A stretch of DNA of 64,000 bases, from NCBI GenBank assembly GCA_022775045.1, contig JALFLB010000057.1, forward strand, positions 1 through 64,000, written 5' to 3'. The notes beneath the pieces are model-generated. The model was not told the origin of the DNA. It ran no database searches and saw only the letters and a list, made by a program, of their open reading frames with translations. Shown here one piece after another: positions 63,008-64,000 of the stretch (positions are counted from its first letter, which is position 1; each line of letters opens with the position of its first letter). Position numbers and translations under genes: made by a program. The DNA comes from Agathobacter sp. GTDB lineage: Bacteria > Bacillota > Clostridia > Lachnospirales > Lachnospiraceae.

Positions 63008-63877
63008 ATGTACGATCAGGTAACATTAACGTTGAATGTAGATCCACTTATATTAAGCGCACTCAGAGAGGATATCACAAGTGAAGATGTTTCTACCAAT
63101 AGTGTGATGCCGGACCCAAAGCTGGGAGAGGTTGATTTAATCTGCAAGGAGGATGGAATCATCTGTGGTCTGCAGGTGTTTGAGCGGACTTTTACACTGT
63201 TGGATGACAAGACAGAAGTGACATTTTATGTGCAGGATGGCGATGAGGTTAAGAATGGGCAGCTTATGGCAAAGGTGCGGGGAGATATCCGTACCCTTCT
63301 GTGTGGAGAGCGTACAGCGCTGAACTATCTGCAGCGCATGAGTGGAATTGCAACTTATACGCATTCGGTTGCAGCACTGCTTTCCGGTAGCAAGACCAAG
63401 CTTTTGGATACGAGAAAGACGACACCGAACAACCGTATCTTTGAAAAGTATGCAGTCCGTGTGGGCGGTGGAAATAACCATCGGTATAATCTCTCTGATG
63501 GAGTGCTGCTGAAAGACAATCATATCGGAGCAGCAGGCGGTGTAAAGCAGGCGGTTGAGGCAGCAAAAGCCTATGCTCCATTTGTACGAAAGATTGAGGT
63601 CGAGGTGGAGACCTTCGATATGGTAAAGGAAGCTGTTGAGGCCGGTGCTGATATTATCATGCTGGATAATATGGATACTGACGCACTGAAGGAAGCTATT
63701 GCGTATATTGATGGCCGCGCTGAGATTGAAGTGTCCGGCAATGTGACCAGAGAGAATATTGCAAGACTTGTGGATCTTGGAGTCGATTATATCTCCAGTG
63801 GAGCACTGACGCATTCGGCTCCGATTCTGGATATCTCCCTGAAAAATCTGCATCCGGTGTCAGAGGTGGAAATATAG
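63008..63877 (+). CDS. nadC: Nicotinate-nucleotide pyrophosphorylase (carboxylating)
   Basis: 289 residues with LREDITSEDVSTNSV, the ERTALNYLQRMSGIAT segment, TRKTTPNNRIFEKYAVRVGGGNNHRYNLSDGVLLKDNH and the VSGNVTRENI end. It converts quinolinate and PRPP to nicotinate mononucleotide. AAGAAGGAGATAATGCA precedes the ATG. nadA is not in the window. Confidence 0.96.
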   Translation: MYDQVTLTLNVDPLILSALREDITSEDVSTNSVMPDPKLGEVDLICKEDGIICGLQVFERTFTLLDDKTEVTFYVQDGDEVKNGQLMAKVRGDIRTLLCGERTALNYLQRMSGIATYTHSVAALLSGSKTKLLDTRKTTPNNRIFEKYAVRVGGGNNHRYNLSDGVLLKDNHIGAAGGVKQAVEAAKAYAPFVRKIEVEVETFDMVKEAVEAGADIIMLDNMDTDALKEAIAYIDGRAEIEVSGNVTRENIARLVDLGVDYISSGALTHSAPILDISLKNLHPVSEVEI

Positions 63878-64000
63878 TTCAATTGCCCGTTGGAAATTAC
63901 GATATTCCACAGAAGCACATCATATTTTGTTTAAGTCAGGAATGGAATTTTATAAAATAAAAATATTTGGAGAGGAGGACAAAGCGGGCGATGAATGGAG
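63878..64000 (+). other. Region after nadC, with possible start of a further gene
   Basis: AT-rich spacer, then GAGAGGAGGA at about 63971-63980 and an ATG at 63991 that opens a frame cut off by the window end after three codons. A nadA or a NAD-regulator gene would fit the context, but nothing in the sequence confirms it. Confidence 0.35.

Overview
The window looks like chromosomal DNA from an endospore-forming member of the Clostridia, most likely Lachnospiraceae. The support is an alpha/beta-type spore protein, a GerA/GerB/GerC-type germination locus, SpoIIR, a SCIFF ranthipeptide locus, Gram-positive Shine-Dalgarno sites and sigma-A promoters throughout, and many small proteins of Lachnospiraceae type. 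I cannot name the genus. No insertion sequence, phage, CRISPR array or rRNA operon other than one 23S 3' end was found.

Layout. Bases 1-1000: the 3' end of a 23S rRNA gene followed directly by eight tRNA genes, with no 5S gene in between. 1.0-5.0 kb: a C-terminally short MocR-type regulator, then a GntR/YtrA-type regulator with an ABC exporter. 5.2-10.4 kb: a Ser/Thr/Asn-rich small protein, rhodanese, THUMP RNA methyltransferase, secreted C1 peptidase, cell-wall amidase and RdgB. 10.4-13.1 kb: six more tRNA genes, a MATE exporter, and a divergent tRNA-Leu/tRNA-Ile pair. 13.1-18 kb: sirohaem reductase, several small proteins, DJ-1-like protein and SASP. 18.2-27.2 kb: a protein quality-control block (tig, clpP, clpX, lon) running into engB and a zinc/manganese-type ABC importer. 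27.2-33.4 kb: ispE, a FadR-type regulator, the germination genes, spoIIR and a YwiB-like protein. 33.4-39.5 kb: Uma2 nuclease, then an ECF-like sigma factor with a DUF4367 partner, a lipoprotein and an ABC transporter. Two near-identical promoters suggest these form one regulon. 39.5-47.5 kb: a secreted trigger-factor-like lipoprotein, asnS, then the SCIFF locus (membrane protein, precursor, radical SAM maturase, fused SecDF). 47.6-51.3 kb: a decayed fragment of a 2-hydroxyglutaryl-CoA dehydratase-activase-type gene, a DUF1294 protein, glyA and serS. 51.4-59 kb: a PTS EIIC-EAL fusion next to a GH53 galactanase lipoprotein, crotonase, GH13 enzyme and mutY. 59.3-64 kb: glf with a glycosyltransferase, then nadB and nadC.

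How the genes work together. The most unusual item is the protein at 51512-53590. It joins a sugar-PTS membrane domain to an EAL domain that keeps its catalytic motifs. It lies beside a galactan-degrading lipoprotein, and both genes are preceded by closely similar terminator-plus-promoter blocks. This suggests a sugar-sensing c-di-GMP phosphodiesterase tied to use of extracellular galactan. Other points of interest are the SCIFF precursor with a seventh cysteine and a structured, repeat-bearing spacer before its maturase, the paired sigma-factor promoters, a hairpin covering the spoIIR ribosome binding site, and palindromes at the nadB promoter.
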